19,639 nt of DNA from Zancudomyces culisetae (lineage: Eukaryota > Kickxellomycota > Harpellomycetes > Harpellales > Legeriomycetaceae). The notes under the pieces are model-generated. The model made no database searches. It was not told the origin of the DNA and worked only from the letters and a program-made list of their open reading frames with translations. The stretch spans positions 1 to 19,639 of the forward strand of contig LSSK01000511.1 in NCBI GenBank assembly GCA_001969505.1, read 5' to 3'. Shown piece after piece: positions 18,321 through 19,639 of this stretch. Each line of letters opens with the position of its first letter. Within the stretch, counting starts at the first letter, position 1. Made by a program: the position numbers and the translations under genes.

Positions 18321-19639
18321 ACCTCTTAAATACATTCACTAAAATAAAATAATATTTTATTAATACTAGCTATAAAAAGCATATTGGTTGGATATTGTAT
18401 CTATAATAATAGTAGCATTTAAACCAAAACGAAATACATATATGTTAGCAAAAGTGAATCAAAATCATGCAATAATGCGCAATCAAATTCAGAAATTGCT
18501 TAAGCTGATAAACGTACTGCAATGTAACGAGAATTTGCTAGTAATCTGAGAGATCATGCCTCTAACGTAATTTCAGAATTATATAGTAATGAGTTTGAAG
18601 GTTTACTCATCAATTAATAATAAAATTGAATATTAAAGCACTATTAAAATACCATAATTTATATGTACCACAACTGTCCTTATAAATTAAACTAAACATT
18701 TATAGTATATTGTTAAAATAGCGTATTTTACTTTATTTCCTGTCCGCTAACTCTAAATAATTAACCGAGATGCATTCTCATTTCGTATATGTTATACTTA
18801 TAATTATCTACAACAGTGGTATAATGGTAAATCGTTAGCCGATGAAAAAAGCAACTGGTTCGCTAGAAAGAAAGCAAGAAACATAATAATACATTAGGTT
18901 AAACAAACGTTGCAAATAAGATAAGCAACATGTAGTACATTAGCAACATTCTTTTGCTAGCAAATCAAATACAATTCAATAGCTATAAGACAACTAATGA
19001 GAGCGCTAGTGGTAAATTTTTATAGAATGATCAAGTATTAAAATTGAACAGCAAAAGAAACGGCAAATAAAAACGAGACCAGATAGTGAAACGCGAGAAA
19101 CTAGACTTTCAAATCCGAATAATCTCACATTTACATATTCAAACTATATAGATTTCTTTAAAGTCCAGAAGGAATTGATATTACATTTGTATAAATTTAT
19201 ATTATAATAATAAAATTAAAAGTGGTTCATTCACTATTGGTAAATAGTAATAATTACTTGATCAAATACCTGAGTTTGGATGACATAACCAGTATAATTT
19301 AAAATATAGTAGATGTTGTTAATTATGATATATTTTTCAGCTAATGTGACGGCTGAGTTTGGTAAAGAACTGATTATGTCAGTTATACTCAGGTCTCGGA
19401 TCACTTCACTAGTTCTGTTTGCCGTATGAAGAATGTTTTAAATACCTTTTATTATTGATATAATACTAATAAAACACTAAGTAAACTATATCAGTAAGGT
19501 GCTATTTTCAATTATTAAGTATATATAAACGTATATGTAAAGTATATTCTTGTTAGAAAGGCTGCAGATGCTATTTTCGTTGTCCGCTCTTGTTTTATTC
19601 GGTTTGTTATTCACTTTACTATCTTAGATCATTTTTACT

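Larger units (their letters stand above)
17670..19639. other. Very AT-rich DNA upstream of the transporter: intron or intergenic
   Basis: About 2 kb with a sharp drop in GC at the end of the transporter frame. On the minus strand a branch-like CTAAT followed by attactcccag ends at 17670, a good intron 3' end. The transporter's first exon should lie in this stretch or beyond it. The plus-strand frames here (17642-17848, 17861-18046) are Ile/Lys/Leu-rich and not convincing. At 19568 a 19-codon hydrophobic frame begins, and a second frame runs open to the window end. Neither can be judged. Confidence 0.45.

Noticed and set aside
18810-18880. tRNA-like A-box (tggtataatgg) and B-box-like ggttcg
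   Set aside because: The acceptor and T stems do not pair, and the B box is incomplete (no second half). Not a tRNA gene.
18757-18897. Plus frame with a homeodomain-like end (NWFARKKARN)
   Set aside because: Only 46 open codons, and the invariant Asn after WF-x in the recognition helix is Arg here. Preceded and followed by stops; most likely chance.
1-19639. CRISPR arrays, rRNA genes, intact tRNA genes, bacterial-type operons
   Set aside because: No regularly spaced repeats, no rRNA-like blocks and no complete tRNA fold were seen. The gene content is eukaryotic.

Overview
This window is nuclear DNA from a single-celled or filamentous eukaryote. The best fit is an early-diverging fungus or a similar AT-rich lineage. 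It holds three recognisable protein genes, all on the minus strand, separated by very AT-rich DNA. None shows an intron in the part visible here, except possibly at the 5' end of the transporter gene. The left-edge gene is translation initiation factor eIF3d. Budding yeasts such as Saccharomyces have lost this protein, and ABCA-type transporters are also missing there, so a Saccharomyces-like yeast is unlikely. The species cannot be named from the sequence alone.

Layout, left to right. (1) 1-473, minus: the first 157 codons of eIF3d, cut by the window edge. It was recognised by reading through a C/T-rich stretch that is really the antisense of an Arg-Gly-rich coding segment. (2) 474-958: promoter of eIF3d and 3' flank of the next gene. 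(3) 959-1981, minus: a complete stand-alone pseudouridine-5'-phosphate glycosidase (PsuG) with a probable mitochondrial presequence. (4) 1982-15034: a 13-kb region with no recognisable conserved gene. It contains simple repeats, two direct copies of a roughly 680-bp dispersed repeat (3893-4564 and 10183-10866), several perfect hairpins, and a few isolated TATA boxes with very short open frames. The best coding-like island lies at 7502-7807, where two small open frames converge tail to tail. (5) 15035-17669, minus: a half-size ABCA-family ABC transporter with one membrane domain and one complete nucleotide-binding domain. Its reading frame continues past the first in-frame ATG, so its true start is probably in an upstream exon. 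(6) 17670-19639: very AT-rich DNA with a 19-bp tandem repeat and a weak fossil resembling the end of a Tc1-type transposase.

The three genes do not form a pathway. They serve translation initiation, pseudouridine breakdown and membrane lipid or substrate transport. The points most worth following are the 5' end of the transporter, the coding-like island at 7.5-7.8 kb, and the strand-biased G-to-A differences between the two dispersed repeat copies.
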